Source: a virus. Taken from it: 64,000 nt of DNA. Below the pieces are notes generated by a model. That model worked only from the letters and a program-made list of their open reading frames with translations, did no database searches and was not told where the DNA came from. Below are positions 53,735 to 62,276 of this stretch, piece after piece. The stretch is taken from positions 1 to 64,000 of the IMG/VR virus record IMGVR_UViG_3300042874_000443, one strand, 5' to 3'. Made by a program: the position numbers and the translations under genes. Position 1 is the stretch's first letter. The number at the start of each line of letters is the position of its first letter.

Positions 53735-54670
53735 TCAGACGAACGGCAGGTCGATGCGCTGCGTCGCCAGCGTGTTGCCGATACCGATGCCCGGAGCTGC
53801 GTAGCTCCAGAACTCGATGATGTCGGCTTCCTGCTTGATGTACAGGGTTGCGTCCTGCAGCAGGAAGAACACGCCGAGGTAGTTCTGCGGCGCGAACACG
53901 TAGACCGAGCGGCGCGTGCCGCCGGCGACGTCGTCGACGATCTCGCGCTTGATGGTCGAGACCACCGGGATGCCCCACAGCTTCTCCTCGGCCTCGATGC
54001 CGAGGTCGTAGTGGCGCGACGCGACGTCGTTGCCGACGCTGGTCGCCGGCAGGTCGAGCGCCTCGTAGTACGTCGACTTGCTCATCAGCAGCTTGCCGAT
54101 GGGCTGGCGACGGTTGACGAGGCCCTGGAAGCCGAGCTTGAACGCGCTCGAGTTGAACGCACCCGCCGCCGTGATCTGCGCCGGCGCCAACGCGAGGATC
54201 GCGTTGATGGTGTCGGTGAACTTCGTGTCCTCCTGGTCGGCCATGTCCTTGACCGAGTTGTCGGACAGGATCTTGCGGATGTCGTTCTGGTACGTCATCA
54301 GCTCGAACTTGTTCTTGGTGAAGCGCTGCGACTCCGTCTTGCCGAAGTAGACGGAGAAGCGGCGACCACGGAACCACGTACGCTGCGCGGTGCCGTTGAA
54401 CGGCACGAACGTGGCGACGGAGTCGGGCTCCTTCTCGACGATCTTCTTGGGCTGGTCGGTGTTCTCGTCGCGATCGATCTCGTCGTCCGCCAGCATGACT
54501 GGCTCGATGATCTCGCGCGCGAAGGACTCCTGACGGAGCTTCTGGCGGATGAAGGCGGTGCCTTCGGCTTCGGCTTCTTTCGTCCGTCCATCCTCGACCT
54601 TGCGGACGAAGTTGGAGTTGATGAACTGAGCCGAGACCTGCTGGGTCTGTGTCTTGTACGCTGCCGACAT
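53735..54670 (-). CDS. major capsid protein (HK97 fold)
   Basis: 311 residues. The sequence has the features of phage capsid proteins: charged N-terminal arm (QQVSAQFINSNFVRKVEDGRTKEAEAEG), E-loop-like segment (TWFRGRRFSVYFGKTE), spine helix (YQNDIRKILSDNSVKDMADQ), P-domain, and YLGVFFLLQDATLYIKQEADIIEFWSYA at the C-terminus. The size is right for a capsid protein without a long scaffold. AAGGAGAAC lies upstream of the start. It is between decoration-type genes and the prohead protease further upstream. Confidence 0.8.
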   Translation of the reverse strand: MSAAYKTQTQQVSAQFINSNFVRKVEDGRTKEAEAEGTAFIRQKLRQESFAREIIEPVMLADDEIDRDENTDQPKKIVEKEPDSVATFVPFNGTAQRTWFRGRRFSVYFGKTESQRFTKNKFELMTYQNDIRKILSDNSVKDMADQEDTKFTDTINAILALAPAQITAAGAFNSSAFKLGFQGLVNRRQPIGKLLMSKSTYYEALDLPATSVGNDVASRHYDLGIEAEEKLWGIPVVSTIKREIVDDVAGGTRRSVYVFAPQNYLGVFFLLQDATLYIKQEADIIEFWSYAAPGIGIGNTLATQRIDLPFV

Positions 54671-54698
54671 GGTGTGTGGTTCTCCTTAGTCCGGGGGC

Positions 54699-55163
54699 TC
54701 AGAGGGCTGCGGTATCGCCGCCGGTGTAGAACACGACGATCGTGCCGTCGGTCGCGGTGTTGTCCTGGAGGACCTCACCGATGATCTGGTTGGTGGCGAC
54801 AGCGACCTGCCACTTGCCGGCGCTGAACGTCAGCTTGGTGCCCGGTGTGTAGACGCCCGCGTTGAAGTTCGACGGGTCGAGCTTGAACTCCGCGTTCATG
54901 CGGAGGCCGACGACCTTGTGGACGAACTGCGAGGAGAAGTCGTCGTTGCCGGCGACCACGATCCACGTTGAGACCGGGTTGGTCGTCGCGCGGTTCGGGG
55001 TCGTCGCTGCGACGGCCTTGCCCGTGGCATTGACCGTGACGACCGTGCCCATGGGCAGGAGGTCATCCACGTTGGGTACGGTCTGGTTGATGATGAAGGA
55101 TTCGTCGATTGCGCCTTCACGTGGCCAACCGCGCAGAACGTCGAACTTGCTGTTCAGGATCAT
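54699..55163 (-). CDS. capsid decoration-like protein
   Basis: 154 residues, all beta: ILNSKFDVLRGW, LPMGTVVTVNATGKAVAAT, FKLDPSNFNAGVYTPGTKLTF, IIGEVLQDNTATDGTIVVFYTG. These features (a strand pair V-x-x-G-x-x-V near residue 40 and a terminal DG-x-[IV]-[VI]-x) fit phage decoration or cement proteins. Located directly before the capsid gene in transcription order. Confidence 0.58.
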   Translation of the reverse strand: MILNSKFDVLRGWPREGAIDESFIINQTVPNVDDLLPMGTVVTVNATGKAVAATTPNRATTNPVSTWIVVAGNDDFSSQFVHKVVGLRMNAEFKLDPSNFNAGVYTPGTKLTFSAGKWQVAVATNQIIGEVLQDNTATDGTIVVFYTGGDTAAL

Positions 55164-55187
55164 GTGAGTCTGCCTCCGGGAAGTGCG

Positions 55188-55541
55188 CTACGAGATGATG
55201 AACTTGAGAAACCGCTCGTCTGCAGCGTCCGCTGCTTCCTTCACGGTCTGAGGTTGGTGGTCTGCTTCCGTCGTCGCACCTGCGCCGAGCGGAGTCACGA
55301 TACCGGCTTGCTTGGACAGCAGGTCTTCGACCACATCGAGGGATGCGTCGTCGGCCTTGGCCAGCTTCTGACGGACGATGTCCGGCAGTTCTTCGCCGTG
55401 CGTCGCGACGTGCACCGCCGCGATCTTGTCGAGACGCACCTGGCGTGCGGCTGCGACGGACGAAGTCTTCTCGCTTTCGACCTGGTCGACATAGTCGGCC
55501 ATGGCGTCGAATACAGCGGCGAGCTTGGCGTGTTCAACCAC
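55188..55541 (-). CDS. small helical head protein
   Basis: 117 residues from GTG 55541, overlapping the previous tiny gene. Mostly helical and acidic: AKLAAVFDAMADYVDQVES, LPDIVRQKLAKADDASLDVVEDLLSK. Perhaps a scaffold-type protein. No family. Confidence 0.5.
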   Translation of the reverse strand: MVEHAKLAAVFDAMADYVDQVESEKTSSVAAARQVRLDKIAAVHVATHGEELPDIVRQKLAKADDASLDVVEDLLSKQAGIVTPLGAGATTEADHQPQTVKEAADAADERFLKFIIS

Positions 55542-55689
55542 GAATGCCTCCGAGCTTGGAGCGGAGTGTTCCGAAGCCGGCCGCCGCGACGAGTACGGCT
55601 GCCGCCTTCTCCTTGCGGATCTCGGCGTGCTTCGCGCCCTGCGTACGCAGGTCGCTGGCGATCGAGCGGAGCATCTCGGAGTCCTTCAT
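55534..55689 (-). CDS. tiny helical head protein
   Basis: 51 residues: MKDSEMLRSIASDLRTQGAK, then HAEIRKEKAAAVLVAAAGFG. No other frame fits the interval; the start lies a few bases inside the end of its upstream neighbour and its stop overlaps the next GTG. Basic helical. Confidence 0.62.
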   Translation of the reverse strand: MKDSEMLRSIASDLRTQGAKHAEIRKEKAAAVLVAAAGFGTLRSKLGGIRG

Positions 55690-55901
55690 GGCGTCCCCAT
55701 GAGATCATCGTACGACACATCGTTCGACGCCGTGCGAATCTCGTTGGCGAGTGCGCGCAGGCCGCGCGCCATCTCGGTCTTGGGTTGTGCGGCCGCGACC
55801 TTGATCGCCGTCGCTTCGGCGGTCTTGCGATGTGTTGCTTCGTTCGCTGCGGCGAGAACCTCGTCCACGACCAGCGACAGGTGTTGCTGCGCGCGGCTCA
55901 C
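55686..55901 (-). CDS. small helical head protein
   Basis: 71 residues, predicted entirely helical: QQHLSLVVDEVLAAANEATHRK, then EMARGLRALANEIRTASNDV. Overlaps the neighbours on both sides. No family. Confidence 0.55.
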   Translation of the reverse strand: MSRAQQHLSLVVDEVLAAANEATHRKTAEATAIKVAAAQPKTEMARGLRALANEIRTASNDVSYDDLMGTP

Positions 55902-56173
55902 GGCATGCCTCGATGCGTGTACGAGTGGAGCGCATCAATGATCTGCGGTCCGGCCATGCCGGTCGCCATGCCCGCGCCGAAGGAGGTGTTGCGCGCGCGC
56001 TCGCGCTCTTTTTCGTCGTGCGCATGCGTGAGCAGCGCACCGAGACCGGCGCCGCCAAGCGCACCGGCTCCACCCGCGAGCAGCGCTTTGACGAGCGCTG
56101 GGTTCTCGGCGGTCTTCGTCTCGGCCGCCTGCTTGAGGCGACCGACGACGTCGATGTGGACGAGGTTGGACAT
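55898..56173 (-). CDS. small Gly-zipper head protein
   Basis: 91 residues. It has LKQAAETKTAENPALVKALLAGGAGALGGAGLGALLTHAHDEKERERARN, a Gly-zipper helix followed by a basic-acidic stretch. It repeats the theme of 58561 and 59124: a KALLxGGxGALGG segment inside an otherwise helical protein. Confidence 0.55.
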   Translation of the reverse strand: MSNLVHIDVVGRLKQAAETKTAENPALVKALLAGGAGALGGAGLGALLTHAHDEKERERARNTSFGAGMATGMAGPQIIDALHSYTHRGMP

Positions 56174-56178
56174 GTGGT

Positions 56179-56763
56179 TCAGCGCGCGCTCTCGATGATC
56201 GCGAGCGTGTCCTTGAAGCCGCTGACGAAGGACTCGCTCGCGGCCTTGTGGATCTGCTCGACGGTGTCGTTCCAGCCCTTGGCGTATGCCGCCTCGGCGA
56301 GCTTCTCGAGCTGCTGCGTGGTGGCAGAGAAGCCCAGCTCCGCGGCCTCCTTGACCAGTTCGGGGTTCTCGGCAGCGAACTTCTCGAAGTCCGATGTCCC
56401 CCCTGCAACTGCGGCGGTCTTGGTGGGCTGCGTGGCGGCGACCTTTGCGGCTGCCTCCTGGTACTGCGCACCGCGCGCCATGAAGCCGTCCATCACAGCG
56501 GCGCCGTAGAGCTGCGCCTCCTTGACGAGTGCTTCGTGCTCGGCCTTGCTCAGGTCGGCGGCGATCTTGGTGAGGTCCTCGACCGGCGAGGCTTGGCTCG
56601 CGGTCTTGGCTTGTGGCGCCGTGGCTTCCTTGAGCGCCTGCTTGAGGCGTTCGCCGGCGTCGCTCGATGGAGACGACGATCCCGACGGCGTGGCTGCGGG
56701 CGCCGCAGCGCTCGCGGTCTTTTCGCCGCCTTTGATCATCCCGAGTGCGTCTGAGAGCTTCAT
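56179..56763 (-). CDS. helical head protein
   Basis: 194 residues, Ala/Glu/Lys-rich and probably coiled: AGERLKQALKEATAPQAKTASQ, EDLTKIAADLSKAEHEALVKEAQLYG, and FAAENPELVKEAAELGFSATTQQLEKLAE. The frequent K-[TA]-A steps (KTAS, KTAA) are common in the block. A scaffold or internal head role is possible. CCTATCAT lies 24 bases upstream, with TGGAGA for the ribosome. Confidence 0.55.
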   Translation of the reverse strand: MKLSDALGMIKGGEKTASAAAPAATPSGSSSPSSDAGERLKQALKEATAPQAKTASQASPVEDLTKIAADLSKAEHEALVKEAQLYGAAVMDGFMARGAQYQEAAAKVAATQPTKTAAVAGGTSDFEKFAAENPELVKEAAELGFSATTQQLEKLAEAAYAKGWNDTVEQIHKAASESFVSGFKDTLAIIESAR

Positions 56764-56821
56764 GGGTTGCCGTCTCCAGTTACGGTGAAAATGATAGGGG
56801 GCTGTTCACTGAAAAACAAAC

Positions 56822-58564
56822 TCAAGTCAACACGATGGCTCCGAGCGCTTCGGCGACCCCATCCAGGCTCGCTGCTGACGCCACCTTGATACTCGAAAAG
56901 TCACACGAGTGCGTCGTCGGTAACGCGCATTCGATGAGATGCACGATCGACGCTTGGGACGCCGATTTGGCCACCATCTCCGTGATGTCGGGGATGTCGT
57001 AGCCCTCGTCCGTACGCATCGTTCCACCCGGGCGCTTGCCGAGTGTGGCCATACCGAGCGCTCCTGCACCGATTGCAAGAGGTGTCTTGAATCGACGCAT
57101 CCAAGGGAATGCGGTGAGCGCTTTGTATCCGCCCAATAGTAGACCAGTACCACCGAGCACCTTGCCGATATGCGCACGTGTCACGGCGTCTTGCGCATCG
57201 ATCGCTGCACCGCGTGTCGTTTCGTATGGCCCCATGTGTAGCACGTCTGTCGTGGGCGCTGCATCAGGACGGAGCCCAGCACCTTCGGGAACGAGACGGC
57301 GGTAGAGCATCTCGCCGACGTACGCACGCTTCTCGTTGACGCGCCCGAAGTAGCCGTGCAGCTCTTTGGCGATCTTCGAAGACTCGAGCGCGCCCCCGTC
57401 GATCACTTCGTCGAGAAGCTCTGGACGTTCCGCGAAAAGTCCTAGCGACCAACGTGCGGCGGCCGCCACCTTCGCGACCATCACAGTGGTTGGCGCGAGC
57501 GCGACACCCGCGAGCTTGCTCATCGCGAGCGGAACAAACTCCGCGTCTTTGAGCACGACGCCGTACGCGGCTGCCGCACTGAGCACCTCACCCAGAGGCC
57601 ATGCGCGCAATGCGTTGACGTCGATGCTCGCGGCCTTCGCGAGGCTTGGGCCGGCGTGGTCACGGAACTTCACGATGAACGACTTCTCGTCCGGTGTGAG
57701 CGTGCTCGACGCCAGAGGCTCCGCACGGATCACCTTGTCGATGTCCGAGAGCTTCTGCGTGGCTCCGCTCTTGAGCGTGAGGCGCTCGGTGACTTCACCG
57801 AGATCGGCCGACAGGCGAACCGTTGCAACATCCGCGACCTTCTTGAGTGTGTAGCCGGTGCGGTCCGCGGGACGGAACACACGGCTGATGTCGAAGAAGT
57901 CGGGCGACGGGTTGTGGACGTAGTCCTTGAACCCGTGCTCGTCGACAACGTTCATCGCGAACTTCACGTGGTCGCAGTAGTCCGCACGGGTCGGCGCTTC
58001 GTTGCCACAGCGTGCGCACACGTCGCGCTTGATGCGGCAGCCCATGCTGACAGGTACGAACTCGCCATCGCTCGCACGCTTGACCCACTCGGGGTCCTTG
58101 TCGTTGTCGACCGAGACGAGAAGCTCCACGCGGTGCATGCGCGGGTTCCAGAACGCCTTCTTCACCACACCCGATGCTTTCGACGGGTCGCGGTTCGCGT
58201 GGTGCTTGAACGCGTGGGCGGGGTTCTTCTCGAACGAGGCGTAGTGCTCGGTCAGCTCTTCGCCGGGCGGTACGAACCACCGGCGATTGATCGACGCGAT
58301 CTTGCCTCGTGCGGGAACCGGGAATTCAGGGAAGCCGTCGCCGTTGCGGTTCGGGCCGTACGTCTCTTCGGCGCCGAGTGCGTTGAGCAGCATCGCCGTC
58401 TTGCCGGGCTCGGGCGCGACGTGCTTGATGTAGTCGAGAGCCTCGGAGGCGTACTTCGAGACGCGGCTCGTGTCGACGCTGCGGCCGCTGTTCCACGGCA
58501 GGATGATCTGGACCGTGGGTTCTCCGGTCGCGAAGTAGTCGTCCAGCTCGATGATCTTCTTCAC
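56822..58564 (-). CDS. prohead maturation protease with embedded zinc site
   Basis: 580 residues. Residues 60-180 fit a phage prohead protease: ETYGPNRNGDGF near 67-78, AFKHHANRDPSKASG with His121 or 122, and GEFVPVSMGCRI with Ser173. A His and a Ser in S-x-G are the catalytic pair of this Ser protease group. An insert, VCARCGNEAPTRADYCDHVKF at 182-202, could bind one zinc. The C-terminal 300 residues are helical and may act as scaffold. No separate scaffold gene is evident. Confidence 0.72.
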   Translation of the reverse strand: MKKIIELDDYFATGEPTVQIILPWNSGRSVDTSRVSKYASEALDYIKHVAPEPGKTAMLLNALGAEETYGPNRNGDGFPEFPVPARGKIASINRRWFVPPGEELTEHYASFEKNPAHAFKHHANRDPSKASGVVKKAFWNPRMHRVELLVSVDNDKDPEWVKRASDGEFVPVSMGCRIKRDVCARCGNEAPTRADYCDHVKFAMNVVDEHGFKDYVHNPSPDFFDISRVFRPADRTGYTLKKVADVATVRLSADLGEVTERLTLKSGATQKLSDIDKVIRAEPLASSTLTPDEKSFIVKFRDHAGPSLAKAASIDVNALRAWPLGEVLSAAAAYGVVLKDAEFVPLAMSKLAGVALAPTTVMVAKVAAAARWSLGLFAERPELLDEVIDGGALESSKIAKELHGYFGRVNEKRAYVGEMLYRRLVPEGAGLRPDAAPTTDVLHMGPYETTRGAAIDAQDAVTRAHIGKVLGGTGLLLGGYKALTAFPWMRRFKTPLAIGAGALGMATLGKRPGGTMRTDEGYDIPDITEMVAKSASQASIVHLIECALPTTHSCDFSSIKVASAASLDGVAEALGAIVLT

Positions 58565-59121
58565 GGTAGAAGGCCTCGCAACAGGCGCGAAGCTTCACCG
58601 CGGTGGATGATGAGACGAACGAGCGCCGCGTGTTTGGCGTCCGGGTCCGTCAGCTCGTGACACGCAGCCTCGAGTACGTCGTCAACCAGGATCGCAGCTG
58701 CGATCTTGTCGGGCGTCATCTCTTCTGGGGCCGGAGGCAGCGTCGTCGGGGCGCTCGAAGCGATCGGATGCGGTGCACGTTTGAACGCGTTTCCGAGCGC
58801 TTCCATACCGCCGACACCCGCAGCTGTCAGAAGTGCCTGGTTGCGCGCGTCGCGCAAGACGTCCGCGCTGTGTCGCTGCGCGTCTCCCAAGAACATGTGG
58901 CCTGCGGCGAGAGCGGGAACGCCGAGACCGACGCCCCAGCCGAGACCGCGTTGCAGTGCGCTGATGGCCGCGGGGTCGATCGCGGCTTGCTTGAACAAGC
59001 CGAACGCAGCGAAGTCGGCCATCGCGAGCTTCTCGCGCAGCGCCTGCGACGCAGGACGTGCCGACGCCACCTTCTCGGCGAGAAGGACGGACGTGGCGAG
59101 AGTCTTGGCGAGGGTCGACAT
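58561..59121 (-). CDS. helical head protein
   Basis: 186 residues. KTLATSVLLAEKVASARPASQALREKLAMADFAAFGLFKQAAI, followed by a Gly-rich segment (LGWGVGLGVPALAAGHM) and a helical end. The MADFAAFGLFKQAA stretch resembles the short motif in other genes of the block. Overlaps the protease gene start by four bases. Confidence 0.52.
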   Translation of the reverse strand: MSTLAKTLATSVLLAEKVASARPASQALREKLAMADFAAFGLFKQAAIDPAAISALQRGLGWGVGLGVPALAAGHMFLGDAQRHSADVLRDARNQALLTAAGVGGMEALGNAFKRAPHPIASSAPTTLPPAPEEMTPDKIAAAILVDDVLEAACHELTDPDAKHAALVRLIIHRGEASRLLRGLLP

Positions 59122-59123
59122 GA

Positions 59124-59570
59124 TCAGCGAAGTGCTTGCGCAACTCCCTGGCTCAGTTCAGGCGGCAGACCATGGAGACTGGTGCCGACGCCTGTTAGGC
59201 CGCCGAGCAACGCGCCCAGTACGCCCGCAGGAAGCGCGCTTTGCTGTTGCTGGTAGGGGTCGTTCGACATGAGCTTGGGTGCCATTCCGATGCCCGCACC
59301 GACGGCGGCAGGCATTGCAGCCCGACGCAAGAGTGCCATGAGCGCAGGGCTCTCGGCGATCTTCTCGTTGGTCAGCGTGGCGTAGGCCGCGATGCCGTCA
59401 GCGATCGAGCGTGCTTCCTTGCGACGCATGAAAGCCTTCATGGCGATCGTTCCGACGGCTTCTTTGATCGTCAGCTCGGGAAGTCCGAGCATTGCGCCGG
59501 CGATCTTGTGGAGACCTTGTGCGGCGACAGCGGCTGTGACGTGCGAGGGGATGAGGTCGTCGAGGTTCAT
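59124..59570 (-). CDS. helical head protein with Gly-zipper
   Basis: 148 residues from ATG 59570. Helical start (SHVTAAVAAQGLHKIAGAML), then AIADGI-type repeats and PAAVGAGIGMAPKLM...GVLGALLGGLTGVG. It fits with the 55898 and 58561 type. Confidence 0.52.
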   Translation of the reverse strand: MNLDDLIPSHVTAAVAAQGLHKIAGAMLGLPELTIKEAVGTIAMKAFMRRKEARSIADGIAAYATLTNEKIAESPALMALLRRAAMPAAVGAGIGMAPKLMSNDPYQQQQSALPAGVLGALLGGLTGVGTSLHGLPPELSQGVAQALR

Positions 59571-59572
59571 GG

Positions 59573-60670
59573 CTATCCTTCGGCACGTGTCCAACGCGCC
59601 CAACCCGGGCCAGCTTCCACCGTACCGCCATCACTGGGATAGCGATAAGTGGGTTCATATGGATTGATGGGTCCGGCGGAAGCGGATGGTGTCGCCAAGC
59701 GTTGATGCAGGGCACCACCAAGCCCTCCGACCGCAGCACCGCCAAGCGCCCCGCGCATGGCACCGTGCATCCGGTCGTCAGGGTTGGCCAGCGCTCCGCT
59801 GACTGCACCCACGCCCCCGCCCATCAAAGCTCCGCGTCCGAGCGCCGGCAGTAGTTCTTCGATACCTGCACGCTTGTCTCCACCGCCTGTGACGGCGCGC
59901 TCGGAGTCGGCGAGCAGCTTGATCGACATGTAGTCCGGGCCCGAGCCGGACATGACAGCCTGGCGAAGGAACGAGCGTACCGCGTTCTTGTCGGTGGAGA
60001 GCACCGGCGCGAAGCGGGTCATCGTGTGATAGGCCTCCATCAACGTCGCGTCGTCGGCGCTCGCGAGGACCGAGTCGGTCTTCTTGAGGTCGCCGATGAT
60101 CGCTTCGCGCGCGGACGCATCGCCGGCGTGTCCTGCGGCCTCCATCGCTTTGTTCGCGATGTCGCGCAGGAGACCGACGCTGGATTTGCCGATCTCCGTG
60201 CCTGCTGCCTCGATCGCCTTTCGGCCGCCGAGGCTGAACGGGTCCTGGCGCTGTCCGAACTCTTGGCCGAACAGTTTCTTCTCGACGAGTTTGGAGAGCC
60301 CCGAAGCGACACCGCCTGCAGGGGCGCCGCCGATGGCGCCGAGGCCGCCCATCACACCACTGCCGAACGACTTGGCGGGCCCTGACTGCCCCGCGCTTTG
60401 TGCGCCCGAGCGCGCGCGGCTGAACAGCGCGTAGAGTGGATTGTATGGCGTCATCGCGCCCGAGGGCGGCTGCGGCGCTGCCCCCGTCTTGAACGTTCGG
60501 TCTCCCTGGTTGAGCGCATGCTCGGTCGAACGCGACCGCTCCAACGCCTTGTGGACGATTCCGGGGATCATCATGCCGACCGCGAGGGGCAGCATGACGC
60601 CCGCGCGCTTCTCGACATGTCGACGCATGCCTTCGCGCGCGACCAGTTCGAGGACATCGCTCAGCTGCAC
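59573..60670 (-). CDS. virion protein with Gly-rich segments
   Basis: 365 residues from GTG 60670 (overlapping the previous stop). Helical segments (LSDVLELVAREGMRRHVEKRAG, LRDIANKAMEAAGHAGDA) alternate with Gly-zippers (GSGVMGGLGAIGGAPAGG, LGRGALMGGGVGAVSG, ALGGAAVGGLGGAL) and a Pro/Tyr-rich end. Looks like an internal or ejected protein. Confidence 0.55.
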   Translation of the reverse strand: MQLSDVLELVAREGMRRHVEKRAGVMLPLAVGMMIPGIVHKALERSRSTEHALNQGDRTFKTGAAPQPPSGAMTPYNPLYALFSRARSGAQSAGQSGPAKSFGSGVMGGLGAIGGAPAGGVASGLSKLVEKKLFGQEFGQRQDPFSLGGRKAIEAAGTEIGKSSVGLLRDIANKAMEAAGHAGDASAREAIIGDLKKTDSVLASADDATLMEAYHTMTRFAPVLSTDKNAVRSFLRQAVMSGSGPDYMSIKLLADSERAVTGGGDKRAGIEELLPALGRGALMGGGVGAVSGALANPDDRMHGAMRGALGGAAVGGLGGALHQRLATPSASAGPINPYEPTYRYPSDGGTVEAGPGWARWTRAEG

Positions 60671-61605
60671 TGCGTCCTCGCGTAGGCGGCGCCGTTCTTG
60701 AGACGCATCGCTTCCTTCGCGATCTTCACCATCGTGGCGAAGACACGGTTGGTCTCGGTGTCGTCTACGAGGTGTCGGTCGGCGAGTGTGGCCGTCTTGG
60801 TTGCAGCGTCGTCGAACGAGAGCTGTGGGAGGTTTCGCGCAGCCTTGACCATGTTCAGCACGACGATGCCGACCTGGTCGTTGTGTAGCGCGAGCGCGTC
60901 TTTCTCGAACGCGTCGGGCGACGGTGCGCCGTGCGCGCGGTTGAGGTGCTGCTGCAGGTTGGCGAAGGCGTCTTCGAACGCCCACTCGGCCTGCTTGTAC
61001 TGGTCCTCGAGCACGTCGGCGAGCTTGTTCATGCGGCGCGAGCGGAACGCAGCTTCCTTGGGCTCGTCCTTTTCAGGAGGCTTCGGCGGCGCCTTCTTCT
61101 TCGGCTTGTCCGCGTCGTCCTTGGCCTTCTGTTTCTCGCCCTTGGGGAACGGCCCGTCGTTGTCGTCATCGTCATCGTGGACGTGGACTTCGGGATCGTC
61201 ACCGTGGACGTGAACGTTCTGGTCTGCGCCGCCGTGCATCTCGTCGGGCAGGGGACCTTCATCACCGTCGGGCTCGGTGTGCGGCATTCCGCCAGGCATC
61301 GCGCCCGCTCCTGCGTCCATGTGCGGGACGTCGGTCTGTCCGACGATCTGCTGCATGATCTGGCGCGGGTCGATCGGGTCGAACTCGTGCGTCATGTCGG
61401 CGCCGCCCTGCGCCTTCTGTTGATCCATCAGACGCAGGAACGCCATCGTGTTGGCGGACTGCACGAGGCGCGCGATCTGGTCGGGGTTCAGCTCGCCGCC
61501 CATGGCTTCGGCCGTCGCCGCGTCTGCGAGCTTGTCACCGTGCATGAAGCGATCGACGACGCGTTCCGCCATCTGATCGAAGTCTTGCTCTCGAAATGCG
61601 CGCAT
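60661..61605 (-). CDS. head protein with acidic, His-rich linker
   Basis: 314 residues from ATG 61605. Helical N-terminal part; residues 100-180 are very acidic with His and Pro (NVHVHGDDPEVHVHDDDDDND), then a Lys/Pro stretch, and a helical end (LEDQYKQAEWAFEDAFANLQQHLN). The VHVHxDDxxVHVHDDDDD stretch could bind metals. Probably an internal scaffold-like protein. Confidence 0.55.
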   Translation of the reverse strand: MRAFREQDFDQMAERVVDRFMHGDKLADAATAEAMGGELNPDQIARLVQSANTMAFLRLMDQQKAQGGADMTHEFDPIDPRQIMQQIVGQTDVPHMDAGAGAMPGGMPHTEPDGDEGPLPDEMHGGADQNVHVHGDDPEVHVHDDDDDNDGPFPKGEKQKAKDDADKPKKKAPPKPPEKDEPKEAAFRSRRMNKLADVLEDQYKQAEWAFEDAFANLQQHLNRAHGAPSPDAFEKDALALHNDQVGIVVLNMVKAARNLPQLSFDDAATKTATLADRHLVDDTETNRVFATMVKIAKEAMRLKNGAAYARTQCS

Positions 61606-62276
61606 CAGTGAAGAATCTCCCCATGGGGCACGACGTCTTCTGCGTGCCACGTCATCTCACGGTGCTTCAACTTGAGCAACGTTTCGGCCACGCTGGGGAT
61701 GGTCCGCTTGGCGGCTGCACCGGCCGCGCTCGTTGCAGTCTTCATCAGCTGGTGCGCGGCGACAGCGTCGGCGCTCGCGATGTTCGATGCGCGCAGCGTA
61801 CTCAGGCCACGGAAGTACGTCTCACGCATGACCTGCTGGTTGACGTGGTCAGGCTCGAGCTTGGAGGGCAGGCCGCACAGGTGCGCGATTGCTTCGACGC
61901 CGTCGAAGTGCAGCGCGCGTTCGAGCAAGAGCTTGCCCGCGTGCGTGCCTTTGTACTGGTGCACCCAGCGCATCATCTCCAGCTTGTCACGGAACATGAA
62001 GAGGTTGCAGCAGAGATGACGGTAGGGCGCGAGGACTTCGAGCGGGAAGCCCAGACGCTCGCTGATAGCGTTGTCCGATGCGCCCGCGATGATCCACGCC
62101 TGAAGCAGCTCGCGCTCGAAGGTGTCTTCGTACGCGTCGACCACACGGATGATCGTATCGCCTCCGATGTTGGCGTGCCGGAGCTGCCACAGCGCGGCCT
62201 CGAATGACTGCGCGGGCGCATCGGCTGCAAGCAGCGCTGCGCGATAGCGGTCGTCTGGCTGGCGCTCACGTCGCAT
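61605..62276 (-). CDS. head-associated protein
   Basis: 223 residues. Fairly ordinary alpha composition: IIRVVDAYEDTFERELLQAWIIAGASDNAISERLG looks like a helix-turn-helix, with HLCCNLFMFRDKLEMMRWVHQYKG following. An HTH in a head block is unexpected; it might be a small terminase-like or connector protein. ATGA overlap with its neighbours. Confidence 0.5.
   Translation of the reverse strand: MRRERQPDDRYRAALLAADAPAQSFEAALWQLRHANIGGDTIIRVVDAYEDTFERELLQAWIIAGASDNAISERLGFPLEVLAPYRHLCCNLFMFRDKLEMMRWVHQYKGTHAGKLLLERALHFDGVEAIAHLCGLPSKLEPDHVNQQVMRETYFRGLSTLRASNIASADAVAAHQLMKTATSAAGAAAKRTIPSVAETLLKLKHREMTWHAEDVVPHGEILH

Noticed and set aside
53678-54784. 368-residue open frame on the plus strand across the capsid gene
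   Set aside because: Antisense to the capsid protein; sequence is Arg/Leu/Val/Asp-rich as expected for a GC-rich shadow frame. No start signal.
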